Assembly (NCBI GenBank): GCA_001600415.1
Contig: BCJX01000005.1
Coordinates: 1,155,780 to 1,219,779 of the forward strand
Length of the DNA: 64,000 nt
Source of the DNA: Pascua guehoae
Taxonomy: Eukaryota; Basidiomycota; Tremellomycetes; Trichosporonales; Trichosporonaceae
Direction: 5' to 3'
The position numbers were made by a program, and so were the translations under genes. A model generated the notes under the pieces. It was given only the letters and a program-made list of their open reading frames with translations. It was not told the origin of the DNA and did not search any database. The stretch's first letter is position 1. Each line of letters begins with the position of its first letter. Positions 35,901 to 47,193 of the stretch are shown here, piece by piece.

Positions 35901-36253
35901 TGCTTTGTGACAGAGTTACGCGGCTGCTCGGTTCGCTAAGGATTACCCATACCCCCCCCCGCACAACCCCACCATTGCCCCTCGGGCCTGGCTGTTGCCG
36001 TCGGTACCCGTGTTGTCTCTCTGTCGTGTGCAAAGGAAAATTGCCGTCTGTGCATGTCTCCGGCGCCATCGGGGGACGCGGCTTCTGGGAGAGGACCCCC
36101 GCTGCGCTGATACGGGTACACCAACTCCCCCACTCGACAGTGCGCGCTTCCCCCACAGTCTGTGTTACCTTTCGTGGCGCCTCGGCAACATCCGACCTGA
36201 CAAAGACCGAACCTGTTTCTGTCTCTGTAGCCGACTCAACTCTAAACTGGTCG

Positions 36254-36260
36254 TATAAAA
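36254..36260 (+). promoter_or_regulatory. TATA box of the MFS transporter gene
   Basis: TATAAAA lies 80 bp upstream of the ATG in a C/A-rich context. The position is suitable for a strong, regulated core promoter. Confidence 0.6.
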
Positions 36261-36333
36261 ACCCCCATGCCCATCTTCCTCCCGAAAAGCCCAGTCACTC
36301 TTTTCGACCACCCTCGACACATCGACCCACACG

Positions 36334-38597
36334 ATGTCTGAAAAGCAACAGCTCGGCTATGCTGCGGAAGTCCATGTCGACAAGATCGACAAGGCCGCCA
36401 ACAATGGCGAAAAGAACCCTTACCGCGAGCAGATCGAAGCCATGAGCGCCGAGGAGCTCGCCATCATCGACAAGAAGCTCATGCGCAAGATCGACGTCCG
36501 TATCATCCCATGGATCACGTGGGTATCAGCAGCAGATGGATACTCTCCTCTGCCTTTGTTGTCCAATAATGGCCACTCGATACTAACCGTGGCAGTCTCC
36601 TTTACCTCATGTCATTCCTTGACCGTGTCAACGTCGGCACCGCCAAGCTCGAGGGTATGTGCACCGACCTACGAGCAAGACAACTTTACGTACTGACGAC
36701 TAGGTCTCCTGGACGACCTCAAGCTCGACTCGAACATGTTTAGGAACGCGACGCTCAGTGAGTTGCCTCTGATCGCACCATCAACCCCGACGTCAAGCGC
36801 GAAAAGGGATCGGTAGTACACTCATTACTCCATTCCAACAACTGTACTTTGTCCTGTTCCTTCTCCCCAAGCCAATGGCCACCAGCCCCCTGTTGGAACC
36901 CAATTGTCCCCCAACCAGCCTCGTCCTCCATGCTGATGATGCCCAGTCTTCTTCGTGTCCTATGTCTTCTTCGAAGTCCCTTCCAACCTTGTCCTCAAGA
37001 AGCTCAAGCCTTCGATCTACATCCCCGCCACCATGGTTTGCTGGGCCACCTTCCAGACTTTCAGTGCGTACCACATACTCTGATGACCCGTACCTACTAC
37101 CTCTCTGGCTTTTTATCACTAACACGACCAGTGGGCCTTGTCACCAACTACACGCAGCTCCTCGTCCTTCGCTTCTTCCTGGGTATGTTTGAGGCAGGGC
37201 TGTTCCCTGGGCTCAACTTCTACCTCAACGGTTGGTACCGTCGTGAGGAGCTCGCTAGTCGTACTGCCCTCTTCTTTGCTGGTGCCGTCCTTGCTGGTGC
37301 CTTTGGTGGTATCCTCGGCTACGGCTTTGGTCAAATGAAGGGAGTCGGCGGCAAGAACGGATGGGCGTGGATCTTTATTATGGAAGGATTGGTGAGTAAC
37401 TTGAATACGAAGAGGAGGACCTGTGCGATGGAACAGAATGGCTGACCGTTTCAGATCACCTTTATCATTGCCTGTGCCTCGTTCTGGATGGTGCACGACT
37501 GGCCCGAGGACGCAAAGTTCCTCACGGAGTTTGAGCGTGAGCTCGTCGCCTACCGCCTGGAGAAGGACACTGGATTCGCGCAGAAGAGCACGTTTACCTG
37601 GAAGGAGACAATGCGCGGCTTCAAGGACTGGAAGACCTACGTCTTCATGCTCTGCTACGTCGGTTGCGCCCAGTGCATTTACTCTCAGTCGTGAGTACCA
37701 CCCAGACATTCCTTCCCATTCTACAAGTATCCATCTTATTCAGTACGATTGAGCTCACCCTATTAGCCTCTTTTCGCCTACGATTATCGCCTCTCTCGGC
37801 ACCTGGACCACTGCCCAGTCGCTCCTCCTCTCCGTCCCGCGTAAGTCCATAGTCTAATTCATGTCCGATTCTTGCTCTCTAACTCCGGCAGCCTACGTCC
37901 TCGCCTGCATGACCTGCATTGGCACTGCGTTCTTCTCTGACCACTACATGATTCGTGGTCCTCTCAACATGTTCTGGTCGGTCATCGGATGCATCGGTTA
38001 CGCCATCCTTCTTGCCGTGCCCACAAACGCCGGTGTCAAGTACTTTGCCGTCTTCCTCTCGACAGCGGCCATCGCCCCTATGATTGCCATTACGATTGTG
38101 TGGTGCGGTAACACCTTCTCGAGCGCGGCTCACTACAAGGTACGTTTTACATTGGTTGGAACACCAAGAACTGAGACCCGTGTTCTTGATCTCGACTAAC
38201 CTCTTCAGAAAGCCGTTGCTATGGGCATGGTCTTCTCCAGCGGTAACGCTGGTGGTATCTGGAGTGCTCTCGTGTACACCAACGACAGTAAGTCGAGAAC
38301 GATTTTGTTGAAAGGCATGGCGCTAACTCTCCTCCAGCCGCGCCCCGTTTCATGCCAGGTCACGGCACCGCTCTCGGTTTCAGCGCCCTGAACGGCATTA
38401 CCTCGCTCATCCTCTGGACCTGGATGCGCCGCGAGAACAAGCGCCGCGACGAAGTATACGGCCCCCCACCCGCAGAGGACGAGATGCACGACGTCGACTC
38501 GCCCGAGTACCGCGCCAAGTATGGTCTGGAGGGCATGTCGCGCGAGGACATTCTCAGCCTTGGTGACGACCACCCGGCCTTCCGCTACTCTCTGTAA
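36334..38597 (+). CDS. MFS transporter, allantoate/nicotinate (Dal5/Tna1) type
   Basis: Plasma-membrane symporter of the anion:cation symporter family. Members carry allantoate, nicotinate, pantothenate, biotin-type acids or dipeptides; the substrate here cannot be told. Ten exons: 36334-36518, 36596-36654, 36704-36757, 36947-37063, 37132-37391, 37455-37690, 37767-37840, 37892-38139, 38209-38287 and 38338-38597; 523 aa. Family signs: RKIDVRIIPW before helix 1, YLMSFLDRVNVGTAKLEGL, EVPSNLVLKK, LRFFLGMFEAGLFPG after helix 4, WFxx-type loop WRDxx absent, and FSSGNAGGIWSALVYTND in the C-half. About 12 helices are expected, with both termini cytosolic. Exon 4 follows a 189-nt intron, and a short extra exon there cannot be excluded. 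A TATA box at 36254 suggests regulated expression. Confidence 0.85.
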
Positions 38598-39234
38598 TTG
38601 ATCTTGTCACAGCTGGATAAAAAGGAAAGAGGAGCTCAGGTAGCATTAGGAGGCAAGCAGTAAGATTTATAGTAGACGCCAATGATGGTATTTGATGCTT
38701 CAGTCTGTCCCATTGGCAAGCTGATGCGGCTTCCTGGCTCGGTTGTCGTCCCTCGCTGGCGGCAATTGCAAACATGCTTCCATGTTGCGGGAAGTAACCC
38801 GAAAGGGACTCTCGGGCCATCACACTCTGCGTAGGCGATACACTGTACGACTCGAGCAGTTGGACAGCGCGGCGGATATAGGGGTTGGTTGGCCCGAGCT
38901 CGAACGAGCTGTGCGCGCTCGCCCGCACGCAGTATATAGGCCATCTCGGTGGACTGTATTCAACATGCATCGCTCTATCGCTCCATCTCTCACTCGACAA
39001 TATGCAGACCACGATCGCTTCGACCCCCACTGTGTCAATTTTGGCAGCGGGAAATGTGGTGGCAAGGGTCTCGGATACCGATCACCATCTTATCAGATCT
39101 CGAAAGGGGCAGGGCGGCGGGATCAATCAAGTCAATAACCGCAGTACCTGTTTCAGATCCCATGACACTTTGATTCTTCGTGTTACAACATCTTCCATCA
39201 CACTACTTACGACTACGACTGTACTTGGAAAGGC
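38598..39234. other. Intergenic MFS gene / F-box-like gene
   Basis: 637 bp. Contains TATATA at 38933-38938, about 300 bp upstream of the next ATG. No exon is seen. Confidence 0.5.
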
Positions 39235-40865
39235 ATGCATACAGACGCCCCGGGTCTCCTAGATCTACCTCCAGAAGTACGTTGTTCCATCATACTGGAC
39301 TGACTCGACAGCTCCTCGTCCAGATTGTGGCAGATGCGGTGGCAAACAATCTTGCGACGATGGTCAATGTGGCCCTGACGTGCCGCCACTTGCACGACGT
39401 AATAGTTGTATGTGTCCCATGGCATTGGCTGCTACTCACCAACAAGTGTAGAGACGAGGACGTCTGGCGATGCATTCACCGGCACCTGTACGACGACCCT
39501 CGTGAGGCTGCTGCGTTCCTCGTCCCGCGTACTGCCTACGAATGGAGGCACCGCGTCATGGCTCGTCATGTCGTGTCAAAGTTCCTTGTGGAGAACCCCC
39601 AGCTTCCAGATTGGGAGGACGAGGAGAAGGAGATCGAGTACGCTTGCCACATTGTGAGCCGGGAGGTGTGCGGGGGGACCTGTACCAACCCAAACAGGAG
39701 CCGCTGATACCTCTAATCGTATCGACTGTCCTCGACATGGTTCTCGATCTTCCCCCCGCGCCTGAGCCATCACTCAACTTGGACTTTCTCAGAGACATGG
39801 TCGAATCCGAGTACTTGCCGTGGCTGTGCTCGTACTCGGACGACGAGGCGACGCATCACCTCACTACTTTGCTGTTCAACTTGCCCACCTTTCGTCGAAG
39901 CTTCGGCGTGTCGTCGCTCTTTTCGACCATGATGTGCCCGTACTGGGTCTCATACGTCCATTACCACCGGGGAACGCACCGTGATCAAAGGGCGAGTGTC
40001 TCTCATGACCAGACAGGCTGGTATGGTCTCAAATGTGACACACGGTTGTTGGGTGGGTTGTCTATTCCGTGTGACGTATTAACACCCCAAGTGGAAGAGC
40101 AAGCGAGGACGGCAATCTATGTCCTTGACAGCCCTGTTGGACGGGTTCTCCAAGACCGTGACCTCGACAGTATTCGCTCGATTGGTATCCTGCGCTTACG
40201 GTCTCCCTCGACGCCGGGAGTAGTCTGGGACTGGGCAGATGTGCCCGGGGAGTGGGGGTATGTTTGTTCCACAGGATCCACCACCGAGGTCTTCCTCGGG
40301 ACCCAAAATGAAGAGCGACCTTATCCACTCTTCACTTTCTCGGCCATTTTCCATCTCCAACTTGCCGCAGATAGAGATGCTGTCCCCCGGCCGCCCAGCA
40401 TATGGGCCGACTTCCCAGAGCACAACATCCAAGACGCCCCACTTCCCCCACTCTACTTCCATGGTCGTGGTGTGACGGGGTCGTTGTTTGGCTTTGTCCA
40501 CCTCACGAACGATAGCCCACCGGAATTACGATGGACGTGGGTCGTTGAGTATGCATACTTCGACGACATCAGGCTGTGCCGAGGTGTACAGCTTGGCGGG
40601 CGGGGGAACAAGCGCGGCATCATTGCGGTGAGAAGATCAAACGGAACCTGATGGCCCCGGCTGACACTGCACTGCAGGAGTGGAAGTTTTGGCAGCCCGG
40701 GTGCGGGGTGGAGGAGACGGCCGACTGGACGCAAAGCGATGGCATGTGCTGGCTGTTTCGTGTGAGTGGTGTTGGATTGCCAGTATGGCTGATCACCAGG
40801 TGCCCGAGGAAGCTGACTCGGACGACGAGGAGGCTGAGTCAGACGACGATGTGGATAATGAGTAG
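39235..40865 (+). CDS. F-box-like protein with acidic tail
   Basis: Probable SCF adaptor or related. Exons: 39235-39276, 39312-39407, 39447-39653, 39698-40627, 40678-40761 and 40800-40865, giving 474 aa. The F-box-like start is split over two exons: LLDLPPE, then LLVQIVADAVANNLATMVNV and ALTCRHLHDVI. The body has no named domain; aromatic stretches such as EWGYVCSTGSTTEVFLG and FTFSAIFHLQ suggest a beta-rich domain. The last exon encodes a run of D and E (EEADSDDEEAESDDDVDNE). Introns are 35-50 nt, the first only 35 nt yet with a proper CTGAC branch site. The 14-residue first exon is easily missed by automatic annotation. Confidence 0.7.
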
Positions 40866-41715
40866 TACTATTCTCATGCAAGTCTCGCTCTGCAGGCTCA
40901 GTGGCGGCTCGCTGCTGTCTACTCTTTCGGCAAGTGTGTCGCAACCATTGCTGTGCTCTACACCAGATACACTCTAGCCTTTCTGATCACTGAAACAAGC
41001 TCCTCGACACAGCAGTTCGGTACGGTACCTTTGCCACGCCTGATACGCCAGGGATGCGCCCAGGCCAGCGTCTCCTTCATCCCCTTGTGCAGCACACGAA
41101 GTATCAGACAAAAACGCCAAGAGAGGAAGTGGTACAGTACAATGAGGAAATGCTGAACAAGCAGGCACCCACAGCAGTGCTGCGAGTAATACTGGGTCAA
41201 CGAATGCACCTCGGGCCAGGTGCTACCACTCTTAATTTCTCGGATGCAACTGCCTGACACACAACTCCTCCAGGTACCCGCGTTCAATCAGGCCCCCAAG
41301 GTCCTGGGCACGGAGTGAAACACATCTTTGGGGCACGCACTGCGGTGCTGTTTGGGACTTAACCATGTGGGGTGTGCCTGGAACCCCTGGCAGTACAACA
41401 GGCAGAGATGCCACTGCGAGACGTAAACAGATGCAGCGAGCGACACGACTGCCACCTCACCTCTTTAAGACACTACACTGCCTCTTCGTTTCAGCACTCG
41501 CTTGGGCACCTCGAAGGATGCCTGCAACAGGACGTACTCTCGTCTCCCACGGAACCGACGTTCACCTTGCGACCTCTCCCCCCCCAAAAACACAAGTTCC
41601 CCACCCCGAGCTCAGTGGCACTGGCGATGGTCTCCTTGAGGTGATGAGGTGATACACGACACAGTCCCCTTCTTAACACAGCTCGGGTATCATCGTCGAC
41701 ATCGCCTCACCATCG

Positions 41716-41775
41716 GCACCGCCGTCAGCACCGCCGTCAGCACCGCCGTCAGCACCGCCGTCAGCATCGCCATCA
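41716..41775. repeat. 12-bp tandem repeat (CACCGCCGTCAG)n
   Basis: Four to five copies, degenerating to the right (GTCAGCATCGCCATCAG). Confidence 0.85.
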
Positions 41776-42177
41776 GTATCGCCTCGGCATGGACATGGCC
41801 AACAGCTCCAGAGGAAGCGGTGAGCGCCACAATGACTGGTGAGTGGTACATCAGTTCGTTCGCGGGGACGAAGGGGCCAATATCCCAAACCCAAGTGGCT
41901 CGAACCCCCATCGTGCCATTGTATCTTTCTCCCACTGTACACTTCACTCCCAACGAGCACACACACTCCTCACGCTGCCCCATCGCATCCCCCCCACACC
42001 CTATCAACCATCCTCACTCGGTCACTGCCGACAACACGCCAGCCTTCGCCTCCTATCTACCTGTCCAACCTCCATTTCTGGATCTGCGCAGGTCCTTGTC
42101 CACGACTTGCCTCGACACCTCGACACCTCGACACCTCGACACCCTTCCAAGCTGTTCCTGTCCCTTTCTGCCCACAA

Positions 42178-42195
42178 CCCCCCCCCCCCCCCCCC
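42178..42195. repeat. Homopolymer of 18 C
   Basis: Lies in the leader region of the following single-exon gene, in sense orientation. Confidence 0.95.
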
Positions 42196-42314
42196 GAGAA
42201 CCTTACTACCACCCGCACCCACAACCACCAAGGCGATCTCAGCCGCCTCCGACACCCTCCACAACCGCATAACGTTACTGTCTTCCAAAAGCCGTAACGA
42301 CGACACCGCTTGTC

Positions 42315-43847
42315 ATGTCTGGCTACCCCCCAAGCTCTCAAGAGGCACAGCCCTCTCGTCGACGCAGGCTTCGGCAGGCGTTCCAGCTTCGGTCTTGCAC
42401 CAACACTACCTCACTGGACACGCTTCAATCGCATTCCGAATCGCATTCGGACAATACTGTCACGATCGATTATACGAGTTTTCCTCACATCATGGACAAT
42501 ATCTACGAAAGCACCACGGGTGATCGGAAGCATTTCCGCGCTTTGGACAAGAAGTTCCGAGAGCGAGTCGACGAGGACCTTTCTTGGCACATTGGTGTCA
42601 GCGCCGCGCACTCTCTGAGATTTCTCGGATTCGACGTCAACGAGGGGGATACCTATCATCCCCGTGTCTCCCCCGTGACCGCCAGGGCGCTGTCTGGTTT
42701 CTGGCAGCCCTGCCAAAATCAATGCAACTGCGATTCGATCTACTTCAAGGTCGACGTCAAATCGGAAGCACATGCCATATTTCGCCCCATCGCACGCGAC
42801 TCTTGCGAGACTGTTCGGGTTCTCGACCTCATCTTTCCCCCCGACGGCCACCCCAGGAATCTTCCCATGTTACCCAACCCGATCTCTACGCTTCGCATCA
42901 TTCCCGCCGCCAGCACCGACGCCCGACTCGAGTTATGCCTTAGAAGGGCAGCCACAGAGGTCCAAGCGAATTCCATCGTCCTCTTCACTCGTCCTCGGCG
43001 TGACTACCTCGCCCTGCAGCCTCTTGTCGAGGCGGTCCCGTGGCTGAAATTTAACGCACGCCGCCTGGTTATCAATGTTGGCATTCCGTGTCCTCGGGAT
43101 GCCGTCACCGGGACACACGACGAGGCGAACGCGAGTCAACTGGCAAACCCGCTACACATCTATCCCGTACGCCAGACGGTACAGACGGCAACACAGGACC
43201 CTGTGACTACCCTTCGCGAGTGTGTCTACATTTTCGACCCCGCCTGGAAGACATGGCAAGGATCGACATCGAGATCCAGTGCGTTAACGTCCCTCTTCTC
43301 CGCGCTTTATCAGCATGTTCAAATAGCCGCACCCGAAGTTTCGGGTGACGAGGGCAGCCTTCTCGACTATACTCTCGACTCGGTCGCCTTCATGATAGGC
43401 GCCGCACACCTGGCTTTCGGCAACGAAATAAAACAACCCATGCGTTTTGTTTTCGTCGGCGCTGAATCACTCCCACCGGTGTCGATCTCCATGCACAATG
43501 ATCCCAGTTGGCCGCGGAGTCTCTTCCAAGAGCAGATCTACGGCACTACCCGCAAGCCCAAGCACGCTGCTCTCCAAGACGAACACTACGCACGAGTCCA
43601 GTGGTGCATGTGTTCCATCATCATGAACCTAGCGTTTAAAGCTTACTGCGCCAGAGAACCCTCGTTCCCGATTCTTCGGTGGGCTCTTTCTACCAGCAAG
43701 AAACTTGCAAAGATTATATCTGAGAGGGTAGAGTTCCGCACGCGCGAGGAACACCGTGCTCTGGTGGGAGACATGGAGTTCCGCGTAGAGACGGTGGGAT
43801 ATTCATGGCAGGGCATTGAAGCCATGCCACAACAGCCACCTTCCTAA
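42315..43847 (+). CDS. Lineage-specific F-box-like family protein (PHIMD type)
   Basis: A 510-aa single-exon protein. After a disordered N-terminus it carries DYTSFPHIMDNIYESTTGDR followed by RALDKKFRERVDEDL, which matches in spacing the start of the gene at 46043-47193 (DHSAYPHIIDLVFRFAVPES ... RTVSRGFKRRAD). This is an F-box-like helical start. The middle contains a strand segment WLKFNARRLVINV, again paralleled there by GAKKVVVNV. So both belong to one family, probably with an F-box and a leucine-rich-like fold. There is no cysteine cluster, signal peptide or membrane segment. Function is unknown; adaptor activity in protein turnover is only inferred. The lack of introns is unusual among its neighbours. 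Confidence 0.7.
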   Translation: MSGYPPSSQEAQPSRRRRLRQAFQLRSCTNTTSLDTLQSHSESHSDNTVTIDYTSFPHIMDNIYESTTGDRKHFRALDKKFRERVDEDLSWHIGVSAAHSLRFLGFDVNEGDTYHPRVSPVTARALSGFWQPCQNQCNCDSIYFKVDVKSEAHAIFRPIARDSCETVRVLDLIFPPDGHPRNLPMLPNPISTLRIIPAASTDARLELCLRRAATEVQANSIVLFTRPRRDYLALQPLVEAVPWLKFNARRLVINVGIPCPRDAVTGTHDEANASQLANPLHIYPVRQTVQTATQDPVTTLRECVYIFDPAWKTWQGSTSRSSALTSLFSALYQHVQIAAPEVSGDEGSLLDYTLDSVAFMIGAAHLAFGNEIKQPMRFVFVGAESLPPVSISMHNDPSWPRSLFQEQIYGTTRKPKHAALQDEHYARVQWCMCSIIMNLAFKAYCAREPSFPILRWALSTSKKLAKIISERVEFRTREEHRALVGDMEFRVETVGYSWQGIEAMPQQPPS

Positions 43848-44162
43848 GAGACAGTTATGTATTCTTGTTCGCACCTTTGAAGTTGACAATGTGGCGCTTC
43901 GTGCAAGAGCCTCTGGTGGTTGGAGGAATTGGAGGCGAGAGGCGAAGCAGGGGTTGTTGAGAGGCAGGATGGTTTCAGTGCAAGCACGTGACGTTTGATC
44001 CTCGTGGGCCCCACGCGGATGAATTGCCGGCTCTCCCGCTATTCCCGTGTTTGAAGCCAGCTGCCGCCATCTCGCATCCAACCTGCTACACCCCCTATTG
44101 TTATTGTTCCACTCTTTCCACGTTCTCAACCACCCTCTCGCCGCCTTTTTTTGTCCACGACC
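43848..44162. other. Intergenic, probable promoter
   Basis: 315 bp between two + strand genes. The last 100 bp are pyrimidine-rich, as in a leader. Nothing else is seen. Confidence 0.5.
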
Positions 44163-45622
44163 ATGCCACCCAAGCGACCTCCTCCCCTCCCCCGCAGCCT
44201 TTTCATCAGCGGCCCACTGGCTCCAGGTACGTCAAAACCACATGTGCAAACACGAAAAATCCAGAACGCGTCTGCCCAGCCCCTGTAACCCCCCAACACA
44301 CATCACCCTCCGTGTCCTTGCATCCATCCGCCTATCGTGTCGGTTACGCTGACGTGAAGGCGCCATTTCCCATCCGCCGTCACCATCAACGGTCCACCCA
44401 GACTTTATCACCGACGCCCACAACGACGGCGTGTTCCTCGTCCTCACGAGCGATGCAGAGACGACCAAGCCTCCAGTCACAGGCTCGATCTCTGTCGTAG
44501 CCCCAGGTGTAGCAGTCTCGCTCCCGGGCCTCCTGGTGCCATCCAGCGACCCCAACGCGTGAGTTTCCGTTTCTGTATCCTAATAGCACCCGACGTAACT
44601 CGCGTGTCTCGGCACTGACACCCCTCTGTCGTATGACATCTGTACATCTGTGCTCGTTCCCACCTGGCCCCACACTCCCCGCGCGCCCACACACACACAC
44701 ACACGCCCATCCCACCCTCCCACCCCCCCATTACCTCGCTCTCTACACGGGTTTCTACTCTGCTTGTTCCCACCCTTCCCATTCATGCTTTGACGGCAAC
44801 TACGATCCCCGCCTCCTCCGAAACCTACTACTCATGTTGTACCAACACAGTCCTCCCAAAGCCGGTCTCCAGCTCAAGCGCACCGCGACCATTATGAGTC
44901 CCGACGCGGGAGTGGAGATGGAACATGAGAGCCCTGAACCAGCTCTTGATCTCGTTATCCCCAATACCGTCCCCCTCACCGAGACCCAGTGGGACCACCT
45001 CGACGACATCGTCAACGCCGTCGACGGCGGGTGGGGCAACCCCGAGAGTGACCCTACAAAGCCCCCACGGAAGATCCTCATCTGTACGTCAGCCACCCAC
45101 CCATCAGCTTGGACGCAAGGAGCTGACAATCAGCCGGCCTCCTACCTCCACCGTTGAGCAAGCCGTCCTCGCCCCTCCTCCAGTCAAACGAGTACGACCT
45201 GTATCTTGCCCGGCTGGCGCAGCTCTCGCTCCACGCCGATGTCGCACTCAAGGCGCTCCCGCCCGTGGCAGACTCGCGCGCAGTGACGAGCGACTGGTGG
45301 AAGGACCCCAAGGAGCTCGAGCGTGTAGTCAAGATGTACGGTGAGTGTGCTCTTGTCCTGACGTTTTGAAAGCGTTTGCTTTTGTCACTGAAACACTCGC
45401 CCTCTAGTCGCCCCTGCAATCGAGACGTTTGGCACACACCGCATCATCTTTGGCTCGCAGCCAGCGCTCAACCCAAAGGACGCCGAGGTCTCGTGTCCGG
45501 CCAGGGGGGAGAACTGGTACTTTCTCCTGCGGAAATGTGTCTCAGAGCTCGGCGAGGACAGCGCCGCAATGACCCACGTTATGGGCTCGAACGCGGTCGA
45601 GGCCTACACGGACCAGCGGTGA
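44163..45622 (+). CDS. Amidohydrolase-like protein
   Basis: Resembles metal-dependent amidohydrolase-2 type TIM-barrel proteins, from the C-terminal part: VVKMYVAPAIETFGTHRIIF-GSQPAL before the end, preceded by LARLAQLSLHADVALKALPP. N-terminal FITDAHNDGVFLVLTS contains an H but not the usual HxH pair, so metal binding and activity are uncertain. Exons used: 44163-44226, 44402-44558, 44587-45083, 45134-45340 and 45408-45622, giving 379 aa. The difficult point is the second intron: only 28 nt if exon 3 includes the coding-looking CFDGNYDPRLLRNLLLMLYQ, or 291 nt (acceptor at 44849) if that stretch is skipped; both keep frame. There is no AG at all between 44587 and 44845. A CA microsatellite (44688-44704) lies in the disputed part. 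Confidence 0.6.
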
Positions 45623-46042
45623 ATAAGGGGGAGAAAAAAAAAAGGCGAGCCGGGGCAAGCGAGGAACGTTCTTTGTAGAGTACATGGTATCTGGATACGG
45701 TCGTAGGTGGGCAAAAATGAATGGATGGCCCAACGTGGCCGGCGACAACTTTCACTTCAGCAGTCGACCTTGGGGCAGTACCATGCCTACAACGCTCCTT
45801 TGGCAGGCGACATGGTGTCCACACCCAACTTGCCAAGCCCGGAACGCACTGATGGGCACGCGCTCTCGAGGGTGAGTACCTTGATACCGAGGAGATCGGC
45901 CTACAGTTAGCTTGCTCGCACTCGCGGGGTCGGTCGAGCTCCGGCCATTTGGCGAGATCCGAAATGCAGAACACACACACTCACCTCTGCCTCCAACCGA
46001 ACCACCGTGTCCCCGTCGTAACATTGCGTCTACACGAGATTT
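45623..46042. other. Convergent intergenic region
   Basis: 420 bp between convergent stops. Contains an A run near 45637-45646. No gene is seen. Confidence 0.5.
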
Positions 46043-47193
46043 TTACGCAACCGTCTCAAGAATAAACTGTTCGGGCGTGACTGTTGCGCGATACTCGTCC
46101 AGCGTGGCGAACTTGATGTACTGAGGGAGCATCTTGGCCCAGTCATGGCCCATGTACTCGTTGAATGCTCGGTGCATGAGCGACGACAAGATTTTGGTCT
46201 TCAGTTGATCCCTGCCGATGTCGGCGGGGAGGCCGAAGCAGGTCGGATGGATGTCGAGCAGGCCGACAAGCGTATACTTTGCGCCGCGCAGGATGGTACG
46301 GGGTACGCTATCGAGAATCTGTCCGGCCATGCCGTAGAACATGCCGAGCGGGCGCTCTTTGGGCGACTGGGTGCGCTTCTCGGGGACGAGTGTGAGCGGG
46401 ACGGGAGTAAAAATGACCACATAGTGCTGGAGCGTCTTTGGACATGCGAAGCCGCCTGGTGCGATCGCGGCGTTGGGTCGCTCGGATGGAGGTGGACATT
46501 GACGACTACTTTTTTGGCGCCCTTTGGGATCGGGGCTATCAAGACGTCGCCGATGCGTCCGAGGGGGCGGACAAAGGTGACGTACGTGTCGAGCGGGTAC
46601 CTGATCAGAGGGACCCATTGGTCCGAGTTATCGCAGAGGTACATGTCGTGCGTCCGGAGCGCGTGCACGTTGGGAAACGCGGCGCGGATGAGCTCGGTGG
46701 TCCGCTTGTCGAGCCACCCCACGCTCAGGTCCAGCACCCGCACCGCCGCCACGTCGTGGCGTATCTCTGTCCGACGCAGCAGGCGCAAAAAGTGATTCAG
46801 GTGCGGGTCGCTCTCGCGGCACTCGCCATTGTGGTCGTCCATCCCCATGCCCTCCAGCAGGCTGTCGCCCAGCGACTCGGTGTCGCTGCCCTCGTCCTCG
46901 CTGTCAGATTGCGCCGAACCCTCCTCGCCGTCCGACGCGTGGTCGCACTCCCTGGCGCACAGACTGGAAAGCGTCGTGAAAAGGGGGCCTCGCCCTCGTC
47001 CGCCCCATCCTCCGCGCCCCGCGAGCGTCACATTGTCCGAAAACAGGTCGAGAACCGCATGGCTCCACAGAATCGCGTCGGCACGCCGCTTGAACCCACG
47101 CGATACCGTACGCAGCACGGTGAGGGATTCCGGCACCGCAAACCGGAACACGAGGTCGATAATGTGTGGGTAGGCCGAGTGATCAAGCGACAT
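46043..47193 (-). pseudogene. F-box-like family gene (PHIID type) with a frameshift
   Basis: The frame from ATG 47193 encodes MSLDHSAYPHIIDLVFRFAV, an acidic insertion (SDSEDEGSDTESLGDS), and a repeat-like core (VRVLDLSVGWLDKRTTELIR) up to KKVVVNVHLHPS near 46490. From there the homologous protein continues in another frame: SERPNAAIAPGGFACPKTL onward, ending LDEYRATVTPEQFILETVA at 46043. One missing base around 46485-46495 explains this. A 29-nt GT..AG intron would also restore frame but would delete the conserved KKVVVNV strand seen in the paralogue at 42315. Joined, it would be about 380 aa. Either a young pseudogene or an assembly error. It is divergent from STE24 over 453 bp. Confidence 0.65.

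Larger units (their letters stand above)
30866..36333. other. 5.5-kb gene-poor region
   Basis: No multi-exon gene could be assembled. Contents seen: a small signal-peptide ORF (30936-31184, -), a (CTCACTAG)n array (31589-31620), imperfect internal repeats around 31780-31940, the interrupted tRNA-Gly (32641-32985), and the MFS promoter at the right end. Base composition is lower in GC than the gene-dense parts. It may be old mobile-element or relic sequence (inference). Confidence 0.5.
40866..42314. other. Intergenic with microsatellites
   Basis: 1.45 kb. Holds a 12-bp CACCGCCGTCAG array (41716-41775), a 9-bp CGACACCTC array (42112-42142) and an 18-C run (42178-42195) 120 bp before the next ATG. 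No gene is seen. Confidence 0.6.
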
